In this document: positions 1 to 7,866 of the stretch, in pieces
Position numbering within the stretch: position 1 is the first letter of the stretch
How the letters are laid out: the number at the start of each line of letters is the position of its first letter
Source: DATAEU01 sp046735355
Lineage (GTDB): Bacteria; Actinomycetota; UBA4738; HRBIN12
Assembly (NCBI GenBank): GCA_046735355.1
Contig: JBKPTC010000150.1
Span: 1-33,439 of the forward strand
Direction of reading: 5' to 3'
DNA: 33,439 bases
Position numbers and translations under genes: made by a program
Notes under the pieces: generated by a model
What the model saw: only the letters and a program-made list of their open reading frames with translations
Told to the model about the DNA's origin: nothing
Databases searched by the model: none

Positions 1-29
1 GCGCCGGGGCGGTCGTTACCCTCGGCGGC

Positions 30-914
30 GTGCCGCCCGACGAACCCCGCGAAGCTCGCGAGCCCGTCGCGACGCGCACGCCGCCCCGGCCCGACGTCCA
101 ACGCCCCGAGGTCACGCGCCCCGTCGAGTACGCCATGGACCGGCTGGGGCGCCGTTCCTGGTATCGGGCCTGGCCGACGACCGTCATCGTTCTCTGCGCG
201 GCGCTGGTCGTCGCGCAGGGAAGGGTCTCTCCGCGTCCGGGCGGCGGCCCACCCGCGTGGGCGCTCGCGGGCACGGGCGTCGTGCTCGGCGGCGTCAGCG
301 CGATCGTGCTGTCGACGGGCATCCGTCGGCTCGGGCTGCCCCTCCGCGCCGCCGTCGCGGGCGGCGTCGGCATCGCGTGCGTGGCGCTCATCAGGTTCAC
401 CTTCGGTCCGCTCGGGTTCTACGAGGCGTCGCGCGGACGGACGTTCGACGTCCCGGTCGAGGGATTCGTCGCACTGGCGATCGTGTCCGGCGGCGTCGCG
501 ACGCTCCTGCTGTACATCGCGGGATTGCGCCTGCTGTTCGCGCGGTTCGTCCGCCGAGCCGGCGGGCCGGATGTTTCCCGGACCGTGGCGACCGTCGTCT
601 CGGGCGCGATGCTGATCGCCGGGATCGCGATCGTGGCGGTGTTCGTCATCTCGGTGCCGGGCTTCTATCTTCGGCTGGTCCTGTCCTCCGCCGCGGTCGG
701 GATGGTCGCGGCCGCGCTCCTGTTCGCCATCGCGTCGTTCGCCGTGGCGTTCTCGGCGTCGGCGGACGCAGCGCGCGCCGCTGGAGACATCGGGATGTAC
801 ACGGCGGTGTTCGGGCTCTGCCTCGCGTTCCTCGTCGTCTTCCACGTCTTGTGGATCGTGTACATGTTGGTACTGACGGCGGTCTGGCCGCTGAAGACGG
901 TGACGCCGAAGTGA
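30..914 (+). CDS. Polytopic membrane protein of unknown function
   Basis: I do not recognise the family. The first 45 or so residues are rich in Pro, Arg and Glu and look disordered. They are followed by about seven hydrophobic segments (roughly residues 48-63, 76-96, 104-122, 143-171, 184-208, 212-242 and 254-286), so this is an integral membrane protein. No catalytic motif is visible. The start is uncertain: the GTG at 30 is used here, but the frame stays open to the window edge, so the protein may begin further upstream, and an ATG at 135 (MDRLGRRSWY) would remove the disordered tail. The stop overlaps the GTG of the next gene in a GTGA, so the two are probably translationally coupled and may act together in lipid or quinone metabolism; that role is inference. 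Confidence 0.7.
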   Translation: MPPDEPREAREPVATRTPPRPDVQRPEVTRPVEYAMDRLGRRSWYRAWPTTVIVLCAALVVAQGRVSPRPGGGPPAWALAGTGVVLGGVSAIVLSTGIRRLGLPLRAAVAGGVGIACVALIRFTFGPLGFYEASRGRTFDVPVEGFVALAIVSGGVATLLLYIAGLRLLFARFVRRAGGPDVSRTVATVVSGAMLIAGIAIVAVFVISVPGFYLRLVLSSAAVGMVAAALLFAIASFAVAFSASADAARAAGDIGMYTAVFGLCLAFLVVFHVLWIVYMLVLTAVWPLKTVTPK

Positions 915-1927
915 TCGCGCGGACCGCTGCGCTGTTCGTGCGGATGCTTCGCGTTCGCGTCGCGATCACGATGTGGACGTTCATGCTGCTTGGCATCGCG
1001 CGCCACGCCACGCCAGCCGTCGGGCGCGACCTGATCCTGGCGACCGTCGCCATGGCGGCGAGCTATGTCACCGCCACCACGCTGAACGATCTCGCCGACG
1101 TCGACATCGACCGCGTCAACCGGCCGGCGGATCTCGGCCGGCCGCTCGTGACCGGCGATACGAGCCGTCGCGACCTGTGGCGGACACACGGCGCGGCGAC
1201 CGGCATCGCGGCGGCCGCGGCGATACCGCTCGGAACGTCGGGCGCGGTCATCGTCGGATCGTCGCTGCTGCTGAGCTACGCGTACTCGGGCGCGCCGTTC
1301 CGGATCTCTCGTCGATGGTCCCTCGCCCCCCTGCTCCTCGCGGCGGCGTACGTCGTGGTGCCGTACGCGCTCGGCGTCACGATCGTCGCCGGTCGCTGGG
1401 GTTCGAGCGACGTTGCGATGGTCACCGGTCTGTTGGTCCTGTTCCTCGCGCGCATCGTCCTCAAGGACTTCCGCGACCGGCTCGGCGACGAGCGCTTCGG
1501 AAAGCGGACGCTCCTGCAGCGGATCGGAAAGGAGGCGACGTGCCAGTTGAGCGAAGTCGCGTCCGTGACCGGCGCGGTCATCCTGGTCGTCGGCCTCGCG
1601 CCGACGCCCGCTGCGGCGACCGTGTTCGCCGTCGCCGTCGCCGGAATCGTGTGGCAGCTCGACGCACTCCGTCGCACACCGGACCCGCGCCTCGAGCAGG
1701 TCGCGATCGGTCTGGCGGCGCGCATCGGTAACGGCCTGCTGTGCGGGACGCTCGCGTGGCTGCTGCTCGAGCGGTCGGGCGCCTCGCGGGGCGCGGCGAC
1801 GATCGTCGTGGCGCTGATCGGCCTCGTGATCGCGCTCGGCGTGGTGCCCGGAGCGTTGGATCCGGCGTCCGTCCGGATCGGCTACAAGCCATGGCCCGAC
1901 GCGGAGGACGGCGTTCGATCGGCATGA
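911..1927 (+). CDS. UbiA-family prenyltransferase
   Basis: Integral membrane prenyltransferase of the UbiA superfamily, which transfers a polyprenyl chain from its diphosphate to an aromatic or other acceptor. The protein is 338 aa with a GTG start that overlaps the upstream stop (GTGA). The first Mg-diphosphate motif is canonical NDxxDxxxD (NDLADVDID, residues 59-67) and is followed by RVNRPADLGRPLVTGD, typical of the family. The second Asp-rich motif is in KDFRDRLGDERFGKRTL in the middle of the protein. Several hydrophobic helices fill the rest. It is distinct from menA at 32332. The acceptor cannot be read from sequence; 4-hydroxybenzoate-, homogentisate- or glyceryl-phosphate-type substrates are all possible. 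The upstream membrane gene is its likely partner. Confidence 0.85.
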   Translation: MIARTAALFVRMLRVRVAITMWTFMLLGIARHATPAVGRDLILATVAMAASYVTATTLNDLADVDIDRVNRPADLGRPLVTGDTSRRDLWRTHGAATGIAAAAAIPLGTSGAVIVGSSLLLSYAYSGAPFRISRRWSLAPLLLAAAYVVVPYALGVTIVAGRWGSSDVAMVTGLLVLFLARIVLKDFRDRLGDERFGKRTLLQRIGKEATCQLSEVASVTGAVILVVGLAPTPAAATVFAVAVAGIVWQLDALRRTPDPRLEQVAIGLAARIGNGLLCGTLAWLLLERSGASRGAATIVVALIGLVIALGVVPGALDPASVRIGYKPWPDAEDGVRSA

Positions 1928-1939
1928 TCGCCCGGCTGG

Positions 1940-2651
1940 CTAGAGCAGATCGGGGCGAGGCGGAACCCACACGGCGAGCCGCTCCTGCGCCCGGTCGATG
2001 TTGGTGACGAGCGTGATCGCGAGGACGGCGGCCACGATGGAGACCGGCAGCAGCCACAGCGCCCACGTCGACGCCGTTCGGAAATACGGCGGCGGATCGA
2101 CACGGGTGACGCGGTCGGAGACGTGCGCGAACCTCGAGACCGAGGCGACGAGCTTCGGCGCCGCGACGGCGAACGTCAGGATCGGCGGAACGAGATACGC
2201 CAGCCACCACGCGACGACGAGCGGCACGACGCGCCGACGCGCATCATCGCCCTCGACCGAGGCTCGATAGACGCGCGCGACCGCGATCGGAGGCATGAAC
2301 GCCGCCGCCGATCGGAACGAACCACCATCCGACCGCCCAGCCGGGCGTCGTCCGGATCGCGATGCCGCTGGCCCACACGTTCGCCCGGACACGGTGCTGC
2401 CATGTCAGCCAAACGACGATCGTCGCGAGCCCGACGAGGGGCGCGATCGCGCCGATGATCGGCGGCTGCCACGCCGGGATCTCGGGAGGACGCGCGCGGT
2501 CGCCGAGGTAGATCACGAACGTCGCGGTGCGCCACCCGAGATATCCGTCGAGAGCGGTGAACGTCGTGACGAAGATCTGGGCGCCGAGCAGCCGTCGCAG
2601 CCACGTTCCGAGCGGGTCCGGCGACCGGAACGCGTACACGCGGTTCGACAC
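1940..2651 (-). pseudogene. DUF4328-type membrane protein gene, interrupted by a +1 frameshift
   Basis: Two overlapping minus-strand frames make one recognisable protein. The first half runs from about 2651 (GTG, VSNRVYAFRSPDPLGTW) through GWAVGWWFVPI. The second half continues with AAAFMPPIAVARVYRAS and ends DLL at 1940. In DUF4328 proteins the motif PGWAVGWWFVPI-x3-FMP is continuous; here the join falls in a GGC-type repeat at about 2301-2312. Total length is 712 nt, 3 x 237 + 1, which fits one extra base. Hydrophobic segments occur in both halves. Either this is a sequencing or assembly error in a short repeat, or a pseudogene, or a slippage site. The frame extends upstream to 2744 but that would overlap the start of the divergent gene at 2735, so the internal GTG is preferred. 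Confidence 0.75.
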
Positions 2652-2721
2652 GCCCGAAGTATCGGCAACGGCGTCGGACGGAGCCAGCACCCGTCCGTCG
2701 GTCGATCCTCGGCGCCGGGGG

Positions 2722-2734
2722 TAGTGTCCGCCTC
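2722..2734 (+). promoter_or_regulatory. Probable leaderless promoter (-10 TAGTGT)
   Basis: TAGTGT at 2722-2727 fits the TANNNT -10 pattern and ends 7 nt before the GTG start at 2735, so transcription would begin at or next to the start codon. There is no Shine-Dalgarno sequence before this GTG. No good -35 is visible. Confidence 0.45.
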
Positions 2735-4369
2735 GTGAAGGCATCGGACCTGCTCGTGAGCTGTCTCGAGGCCGAGGGCGTCACGCACGTCTTCGGCATC
2801 CCTGGCGAGGAGACCCTCGACGTGAACGAGTCGCTCGCCCGGTCCGCGATCGAGTTCGTCGCGACCCGGCACGAGCAGGCCGCTGCCTTCATGGCGGACA
2901 CGTACGGCAGGCTGACCGGTCGCGCCGGCGTCTGCCTCGCGACGCTCGGACCCGGGGCGACCAACCTCGTGACCGGCGTCGCGGACGCGTTCCTGGACCG
3001 CGCGCCGCTCGTCGCGCTCACGGGGCAGGGCGATCTGGAGCGGATGCACAAGGAGTCACACCAATACATCGACGTGCCATCGCTGATGCGCCCGATCACC
3101 AAGTGGAACGCGCGGGTCGGGAATCCGGCGATCATCCCGGAGGTGATCCGCAAGGCGTTCAAGCTCGCAGAGGCCGAGAAGCCCGGATCGACCCACGTCG
3201 AGCTTCCCGAGGACGTCATGGCCACCGCGGTCGACGGCGAGCCCCTTCCCGGAAGCCCGCCGGTCCAGGCCGAGCCGACGTGGGACCAGGTCGCCCAGGC
3301 GATCGACGTCATCACGGCGGCGCACGGCGCGGTCGCGCTGGCGGGCTACGGCGTCGTCCGCCGCGGAGCAGCGCCGGCGCTCCGCGAGTTCTCGCGCCGG
3401 ACGGGCATCCCGGTCGCGCACACGTTCATGGCCAAGGGCGTGCTCGACCCCGACGACCCCGGCTCGCTCGGCGCCGTCGGGCTGCAGACCGGCGACTATC
3501 GGATGGCCGGGTTCGACGAGGCGGACGTCGTCATCACGATCGGGTACGACCTCGTCGAGCACGCGCCGCGGCACTGGAACCCGAACCGCGACAAGACGAT
3601 CGTGTGCATCGACTCGCTTCCGGCGGAGATCGACGCGAACTTCGTCCCGCGCGTCGAGCTCGTCGGCGACATCGCGCGAAGCCTGCAGATGCTGACGGAG
3701 CGGTGCGGTCCGGCGCGAACGACCGGCGGATCGGATTCGCTCCGGCGAGCCGTGCGCGACCGGTTCCTGCGAGCCGCGGACGACCCGGAGCAACCGATCC
3801 AGCCGCCACGCGTGCTGTACGAGCTGCGCCGAGCGCTGCGCCGCGACGACATCCTCGTGTCCGACGTCGGTCTGCACAAGCTGTGGATCGGCCGGATGTT
3901 TCCGGCCTACGAGCCGAACACCGTCCTCATCGCCAACGGCCTGGCCGGCATGGGGTTCGCGCTGCCGGCCGCTATCGCGGCCAAGCTCGTTCGGCCCGAG
4001 CGCCGGGTCGTCGCGGTGAGCGGCGACGGAGGGTTCCTCATGAACGTGCAGGAGCTCGAGACGGCCGTCCGCCTCGGCACCGCGGTGACGAACGTCATCT
4101 GGGAGGACGGCGGATTCGGCTCGATCCGCTGGAAGCAGGACCGTCGGTTCGGGCGTCACTTCGGAACGGACTTCGGAAATCCGGATCTCACACGGCTCGC
4201 CGAGTCGTTCGGCATCCCGGCGTGGCGATGCGAGCGCGCCGGAGACTTGTCGAAGGCGCTCGCTGAGGCGCTCGACCTGCCGACCCCGTCCCTCATCGTC
4301 GTGCCGATCGACTACTCCCCCGACGTCGCGATCGTGGGCGAGCTCGGCGACGAGACCGTCGCCACGTGA
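2735..4369 (+). CDS. Acetolactate synthase-like ThDP-dependent enzyme, large subunit
   Basis: Thiamine-diphosphate enzyme of the acetolactate synthase / IlvB-AlsS group, expected to condense two pyruvates (or related 2-keto acids) to a 2-hydroxy-3-keto acid in the cytoplasm. The 544-aa protein has the three usual domains. The N-terminal PYR domain carries the catalytic Glu (RHEQAAAFMAD, E47), and KESHQYIDVPSLMRPITKW follows. The C-terminal PP domain has the GDG metal/ThDP motif (D431) and the partner motif IWEDGGFG. In IlvB and AlsS the residue after Trp is usually the Asn metal ligand; here it is Glu (E457). No small regulatory subunit gene is adjacent, which favours a catabolic or specialised role over branched-chain amino acid synthesis. 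Glyoxylate carboligase- or oxoacid-type relatives cannot be excluded. It is convergent with the sulfatase gene, only 7 nt away. Confidence 0.8.
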   Translation: MKASDLLVSCLEAEGVTHVFGIPGEETLDVNESLARSAIEFVATRHEQAAAFMADTYGRLTGRAGVCLATLGPGATNLVTGVADAFLDRAPLVALTGQGDLERMHKESHQYIDVPSLMRPITKWNARVGNPAIIPEVIRKAFKLAEAEKPGSTHVELPEDVMATAVDGEPLPGSPPVQAEPTWDQVAQAIDVITAAHGAVALAGYGVVRRGAAPALREFSRRTGIPVAHTFMAKGVLDPDDPGSLGAVGLQTGDYRMAGFDEADVVITIGYDLVEHAPRHWNPNRDKTIVCIDSLPAEIDANFVPRVELVGDIARSLQMLTERCGPARTTGGSDSLRRAVRDRFLRAADDPEQPIQPPRVLYELRRALRRDDILVSDVGLHKLWIGRMFPAYEPNTVLIANGLAGMGFALPAAIAAKLVRPERRVVAVSGDGGFLMNVQELETAVRLGTAVTNVIWEDGGFGSIRWKQDRRFGRHFGTDFGNPDLTRLAESFGIPAWRCERAGDLSKALAEALDLPTPSLIVVPIDYSPDVAIVGELGDETVAT

Positions 4370-4376
4370 CGGCCCG

Positions 4377-5726
4377 TCAGGGGCACTGCGTGCCGGCGCA
4401 CGTGCGGTCCGCCGACAGCGCGGTGTGCAGCGCGCTCACGTTCGGATCGTTCGAGGAGATCCCGTCGTGCAGCCGGTTGGTGAGCTGCCACGGGTCGTTC
4501 ACGAGGTCGTAGTACTCGCGGAACGTGATGGCGCCGGACGTGTCGTACCACTCGACGTACTCCGAGGACGGTGTGAGATCTCCGGACCAGCTCGGAACGC
4601 TCGAGTCGGGGCTCTTGAAGTACTCGAGGAGCAATCGTGACCGCGTCGTCGCCGCGAACAACGACCGCCCGTCGATGACGTGGGTCGGCGTGATGGCCGC
4701 CGCCGAGAGCAGCGTCGGCTCGACGTCGATGTTCGCCGCGAGCCGGGCGTCGGTCGCACCGGTCGCGACGTGCCCGGGCCAGCGCATCAGGAACGGGATC
4801 TGGACGGACTGCTCGTACGGGAACCGCTTGTCGATGATCCCGTGCTCCGCCCACATGTAGCCGTTGTCCGACGTGAAGATCGCGAGCGTGTTGTCCGCCT
4901 CGCCGAGCGCGGCGAGCTCGTCGAAGATCTTGCCCACCATGTCATCGACCGACATGAGCGTGCGGAGCTGCTGCGTCCGAACGGTGTCGCCGTCGGCGAA
5001 CGTCGAGGATCGCCAGCGCACCGCCCGCGGCTTGTCGGACTTGTCCGTCTCGAAGACGGCGGGGTCGCCGTTCCACGACGGCACGGGCGCCGTGGCGTAC
5101 TGCGTGCTCGGCTTGTACGACTTGTGGGGCGCGTGCGGCGCGACGTACAGGAACCACGGCTGCGTGTCGTTCTGCTCGAAGCCACGGAGGAACCGGACCG
5201 CGTAGTCGCCGAGGACGTCGGTCGTGTAGCCGTTGATCCGAGAGACCGACCCGTTGAGGTTGTAGTACGAGTTCCAGTAACTGCCCTCGAAGGTCAGGTA
5301 CCGGTCGTAATTCGGCGGCGGCGTCGTGAGCGGCCACTCGTTCCAGTACTTGCCGACGATCCCGGTGGTGTAGCCGGCGTTGCGCAGGTACGCCTGGATC
5401 GCGGTCGACTGCGGATACCGCTGTTCGGCCGCCGGGTCCTGGTTGGTGAGCACGCCGTGGTTGTGCGCGTACTCGCCGTTCCAGAACGAGCCGCGCGACG
5501 GGCAGCACAGCGGCGTCGTGTCGTAGAAGTCGGTGAACCGCGTGCCGCCGTCACGGAAGATCCGCTCCGTCTTCGGCATGACCGAGAGCGTTCGTTCGGG
5601 CTGATCGTCCGTGATGATGAACAGGATGTTCGGCCTGGTGTCGGCGGTCGCGCGCGTGACGGCCTCTGGCGCGGTGAAGACTCCGACCAGTGCGAGCAGC
5701 GCGACGACCCAAGCGATCCTGCGCAC
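4377..5726 (-). CDS. Secreted type I (formylglycine) sulfatase
   Basis: Sulfatase-family hydrolase that would remove sulfate esters from a polysaccharide or aryl substrate outside the cytoplasm. The 449-aa protein starts with an n-h-c signal peptide (MRRIAWVVALLALVGVF) and a probable cleavage region near residues 20-30. RPNILFIITDDQ (residues 31-42) supplies the metal-binding Asp pair. The active-site motif CCPSR (C74-R78) is the CxPxR signature in which Cys becomes formylglycine. KYWNEWP, HAPH and FTSDNGYMWAEHG supply further substrate and metal residues. The C-terminus (EYYDLVNDPWQLTNRL) is typical of N-acetylglucosamine-6-sulfatase-like members. The GTG start at 5726 has GGGAGG 5 nt upstream. 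No formylglycine-generating enzyme is encoded in the window. The natural substrate cannot be told from sequence. Confidence 0.9.
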   Translation of the reverse strand: MRRIAWVVALLALVGVFTAPEAVTRATADTRPNILFIITDDQPERTLSVMPKTERIFRDGGTRFTDFYDTTPLCCPSRGSFWNGEYAHNHGVLTNQDPAAEQRYPQSTAIQAYLRNAGYTTGIVGKYWNEWPLTTPPPNYDRYLTFEGSYWNSYYNLNGSVSRINGYTTDVLGDYAVRFLRGFEQNDTQPWFLYVAPHAPHKSYKPSTQYATAPVPSWNGDPAVFETDKSDKPRAVRWRSSTFADGDTVRTQQLRTLMSVDDMVGKIFDELAALGEADNTLAIFTSDNGYMWAEHGIIDKRFPYEQSVQIPFLMRWPGHVATGATDARLAANIDVEPTLLSAAAITPTHVIDGRSLFAATTRSRLLLEYFKSPDSSVPSWSGDLTPSSEYVEWYDTSGAITFREYYDLVNDPWQLTNRLHDGISSNDPNVSALHTALSADRTCAGTQCP

Positions 5727-5801
5727 GATGCCTCCCGACGATTGCTTGACGCTACGGCAGGTGCACGAGCCTACGCCGTTGCTTCGTGGAGCGATACCCG
5801 G

Positions 5802-5874
5802 TGGAGACGAGCGGACTCGAACCGCCGACCCCCTGCTTGCAAAGCAGGTGCTCTACCAACTGAGCTACGTCCCC
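5802..5874 (-). tRNA. tRNA-Ala(TGC)
   Basis: The minus strand folds as a full cloverleaf of 73 nt. The acceptor stem is GGGGACG with CGTCTCC, the D-arm is GCTCAGTTGGTAGAGC, the anticodon arm is CCTGCTTTGCAAGCAGG with anticodon TGC, and the T-loop is GGTTCGAGTCC. The discriminator is A and the encoded 3' end reads CCG, so CCA is not fully encoded. It lies just downstream of the repeat-protein gene on the same strand and about 2.9 kb from tRNA-Ile. Confidence 0.96.
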
Positions 5875-5896
5875 GCAGCGGTAGCGTACCGGCCGC

Positions 5897-6514
5897 TCAG
5901 CCTTGCTTGACCGTCTCCGGCTGCGCCGAGGTCTTCGTCTGCACCGTGGCCGTGCCGGGCGCCGTCCAGAGCGGCTCGCCCTCGGCGTCCATGAACTGGA
6001 GCACCGGCGTGCCCTCGGCCGTGAGGCCCATGATCGCGCGGAGCTCGCCGTCCTTGTTCAGGAGGCGCAGGATCGGCGAGCCCTCGGCGGCCAGACCGAG
6101 ACGGGCGCGAACCTTGCCGTCCTCATCCTGGAGCGAGATCGTCGGCGACCCCTGCTGAGCGAGCGAGTACACGAAGCCGAGCTCGCCGTTCTTGTTCCGG
6201 AGGGCGAGCGTCGGCGAGCCCTCGCTCGCGAGGCCGAACTTCGCGCGCACCTTTCCATTGCGGTCGACCATCGCCATGCTCGCCGAGCCGTCGGAGAACA
6301 GCCCGAACGTGGCGCGGACCTTGCCGTCGTCGTCCGCGATCGCGAGCCCGGCGGACCCGTCGGGTTGGATCCCGAAGCGCGCTCGCAGCCGCTCGTCGGG
6401 TCCGAAGAACGCCATGAACGGCGAGTCGTCGTCGGTCACCCCGAAGCGCGCCCGAACGCGCCCCTGAGAGTCCTCGATCTCGATCTCGCCGGCTCGAACG
6501 ACGCGCTTCCTCAT
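5897..6514 (-). CDS. Protein of seven tandem 23-residue repeats, function unknown
   Basis: A 205-aa protein made almost wholly of a degenerate 23-residue repeat, about 69 bp in DNA. Between residues 14 and 174 I count seven copies plus a partial eighth. The consensus is x-D-x-x-G-K-V-R-A-x-F-G-L-x-x-[DE]-G-S-[PA]-x-L-x-L; examples are DDDGKVRATFGLFSDGS and DEDGKVRARLGLAAEGS. Each unit alternates a polar G-containing turn, a basic strand (VRARFG) and a short hydrophobic strand, which suggests a beta-solenoid or stacked beta-hairpin fold; that is inference. No signal peptide or membrane segment is visible. The last 20 or so residues (TVQTKTSAQPETVKQG) look disordered. The ATG at 6514 has a good Shine-Dalgarno, GAGGAAAGG. 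I do not recognise a named family. Confidence 0.85.
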   Translation of the reverse strand: MRKRVVRAGEIEIEDSQGRVRARFGVTDDDSPFMAFFGPDERLRARFGIQPDGSAGLAIADDDGKVRATFGLFSDGSASMAMVDRNGKVRAKFGLASEGSPTLALRNKNGELGFVYSLAQQGSPTISLQDEDGKVRARLGLAAEGSPILRLLNKDGELRAIMGLTAEGTPVLQFMDAEGEPLWTAPGTATVQTKTSAQPETVKQG

Positions 6515-6564
6515 CCGGATCGAACCTTTCCTCGATTGGCCTGATCGGTCGGAGCTGCGCGCGT

Positions 6565-6593
6565 AGCATCGCGCCTCCGGAACGCGCAGTAAA
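6565..6593 (-). promoter_or_regulatory. Candidate promoter for the repeat-protein gene
   Basis: On the minus strand, TTTACT (6593-6588) and GATGCT (6570-6565) are separated by 17 nt. Each matches four positions of the sigma-70 type consensus. It sits about 50 nt before the ATG at 6514 with a Shine-Dalgarno between, as expected for a leadered transcript. Confidence 0.4.
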
Positions 6594-6656
6594 GCCGACG
6601 AGGGATCGCCTACGGGGGCGCGGCCGCGAACGGGCCGGGGACAACGCCGGAAAAGC

Positions 6657-6694
6657 GAGAAACCGCCGGAACCCGGAGGTCCCAGCGGTCTCTC
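6657..6694 (-). terminator. Intrinsic terminator-like hairpin downstream of menC
   Basis: The inverted repeat GAGAAACCGC / GCGGTCTCTC (one mismatch in ten) continues inward as GGAACC / GGTCCC around a CGGA loop, giving a long stable stem. On the minus strand it is followed by a T-rich stretch (TTTCTCGCTTTT, partly within the arm). It lies about 57 nt after the menC stop and before the promoter of the repeat gene. Confidence 0.6.
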
Positions 6695-6750
6695 AGTACG
6701 AACCCTATGGCGACCGTGCCACGCGGCGCAAGGCGGAACGCGCGTTCTTG

Positions 6751-7866
6751 TCACTCTTTCTCGACGCGCTCGATCCGCAGCGTCGTGGCGGCGAGCCTGT
6801 CCGGCTGCGGGGCGACGCCGATGCCGGGCGCATCGGGCACCGCCATCGTTCCGTCGGGCGACAGCTCGAACGGCTCCGTCAGATCCTCGGCGAAGTACCG
6901 GCGGCTCGCGCTCGTGTCGCCCGGCAGCGTGAACCCCGGCAGCGCGGCCAGCGCGAGGTTCGTCGCGCGTCCGATGCCCGTCTCGAGCATGCCGCCGCAC
7001 CAGACCGGCACGTTCCGCTCGCCGCACACGTCGTGCACGCGCTTGGCGTGCAGCACGCCGCCGACCCGCCCCTGCTTGATGTTGACGATGCGGCAGGCGC
7101 CGAGCTCGATCGCGGCGGCCGCATCGGCGGCGGACCGGATCGATTCGTCCAGGCAGATCGGCGTCTCGATCTGCCGCTGCAGCGCGGCGTGCTCGAGCAC
7201 GTCTTCGAAGTGCAGCGGCTGTTCGACCATCAAGAGGTCGAACGCATCGAGGTCGCGGAACACGCCGATGTCCTCCAGGCGATAGGCGGCGTTGGCGTCG
7301 ATGGACAGCGCGATCTCGGGGTGCGCCTCCCGAACCGCGCGGACGCGCTCCACGTCGGTCCGCGGCTGGATCTTCAGCTTGATCCGGCGGTACCCCTCGG
7401 CGAGGTACCCGTCCACCTGCTCGAGCAGACCCCTCGTCGTCGGCGTGATGCCGACCGACACGCCGCAGACCACGCGGTCGCGCTCGGCACCGAGGAACGC
7501 CGCCAGGGACTCGCCCCGTTCGCGGAGCTCGGCGTCGAGGAACGCGTCGACGAGCGCCGCCTTGGCCATCGGGTTGCCGCGGACCCCGGCGAACACGCGA
7601 TCGAGGTCGCGGGCGCCCACGTCGCCGGCCGCGAACAGCGCCGGCGCGAGGAAGTCCCGGATCACGAGCCACGCGCCCTCGTTGAACTCGCCGCTGAAGT
7701 CGGGCTCCGGCCCGGTGACGCACTCCCCCCAGCCGACAGAGCCTGCGGCGGTGTCGACGCGCACGAGGACGCACTGCTTCGCGGTCTCCTCGCCGAAGCT
7801 CGTTCGGAACGGACGCACCAGCGGTAGCCCGATCATCCGCAGCTCGATCGAGTGGACGCGCGTCAC
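6751..7866 (-). CDS. menC: o-succinylbenzoate synthase / N-succinylamino acid racemase family (MenC)
   Basis: Enolase-superfamily enzyme of 371 aa. In menaquinone synthesis MenC dehydrates SHCHC to o-succinylbenzoate; close relatives also racemise N-succinylamino acids. The catalytic set is complete and spaced as in the characterised OSBS/NSAR enzymes: KxK at K163/K165 (RIKLKI), metal ligands D190 (SIDAN), E215 (VEQPL) and D240 (CLDES), and the opposite-face base K264 (NIKQGRVGG). The GTG start at 7866 overlaps the stop of the upstream GNAT gene (GTGA), so the two are coupled. The other men genes of this window lie about 23 kb away without menC, so this is probably the functional OSBS. Its GNAT partner also fits the D-to-L amino acid pathway known from Geobacillus. 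Dual activity is inference. Confidence 0.9.
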   Translation of the reverse strand: MTRVHSIELRMIGLPLVRPFRTSFGEETAKQCVLVRVDTAAGSVGWGECVTGPEPDFSGEFNEGAWLVIRDFLAPALFAAGDVGARDLDRVFAGVRGNPMAKAALVDAFLDAELRERGESLAAFLGAERDRVVCGVSVGITPTTRGLLEQVDGYLAEGYRRIKLKIQPRTDVERVRAVREAHPEIALSIDANAAYRLEDIGVFRDLDAFDLLMVEQPLHFEDVLEHAALQRQIETPICLDESIRSAADAAAAIELGACRIVNIKQGRVGGVLHAKRVHDVCGERNVPVWCGGMLETGIGRATNLALAALPGFTLPGDTSASRRYFAEDLTEPFELSPDGTMAVPDAPGIGVAPQPDRLAATTLRIERVEKE

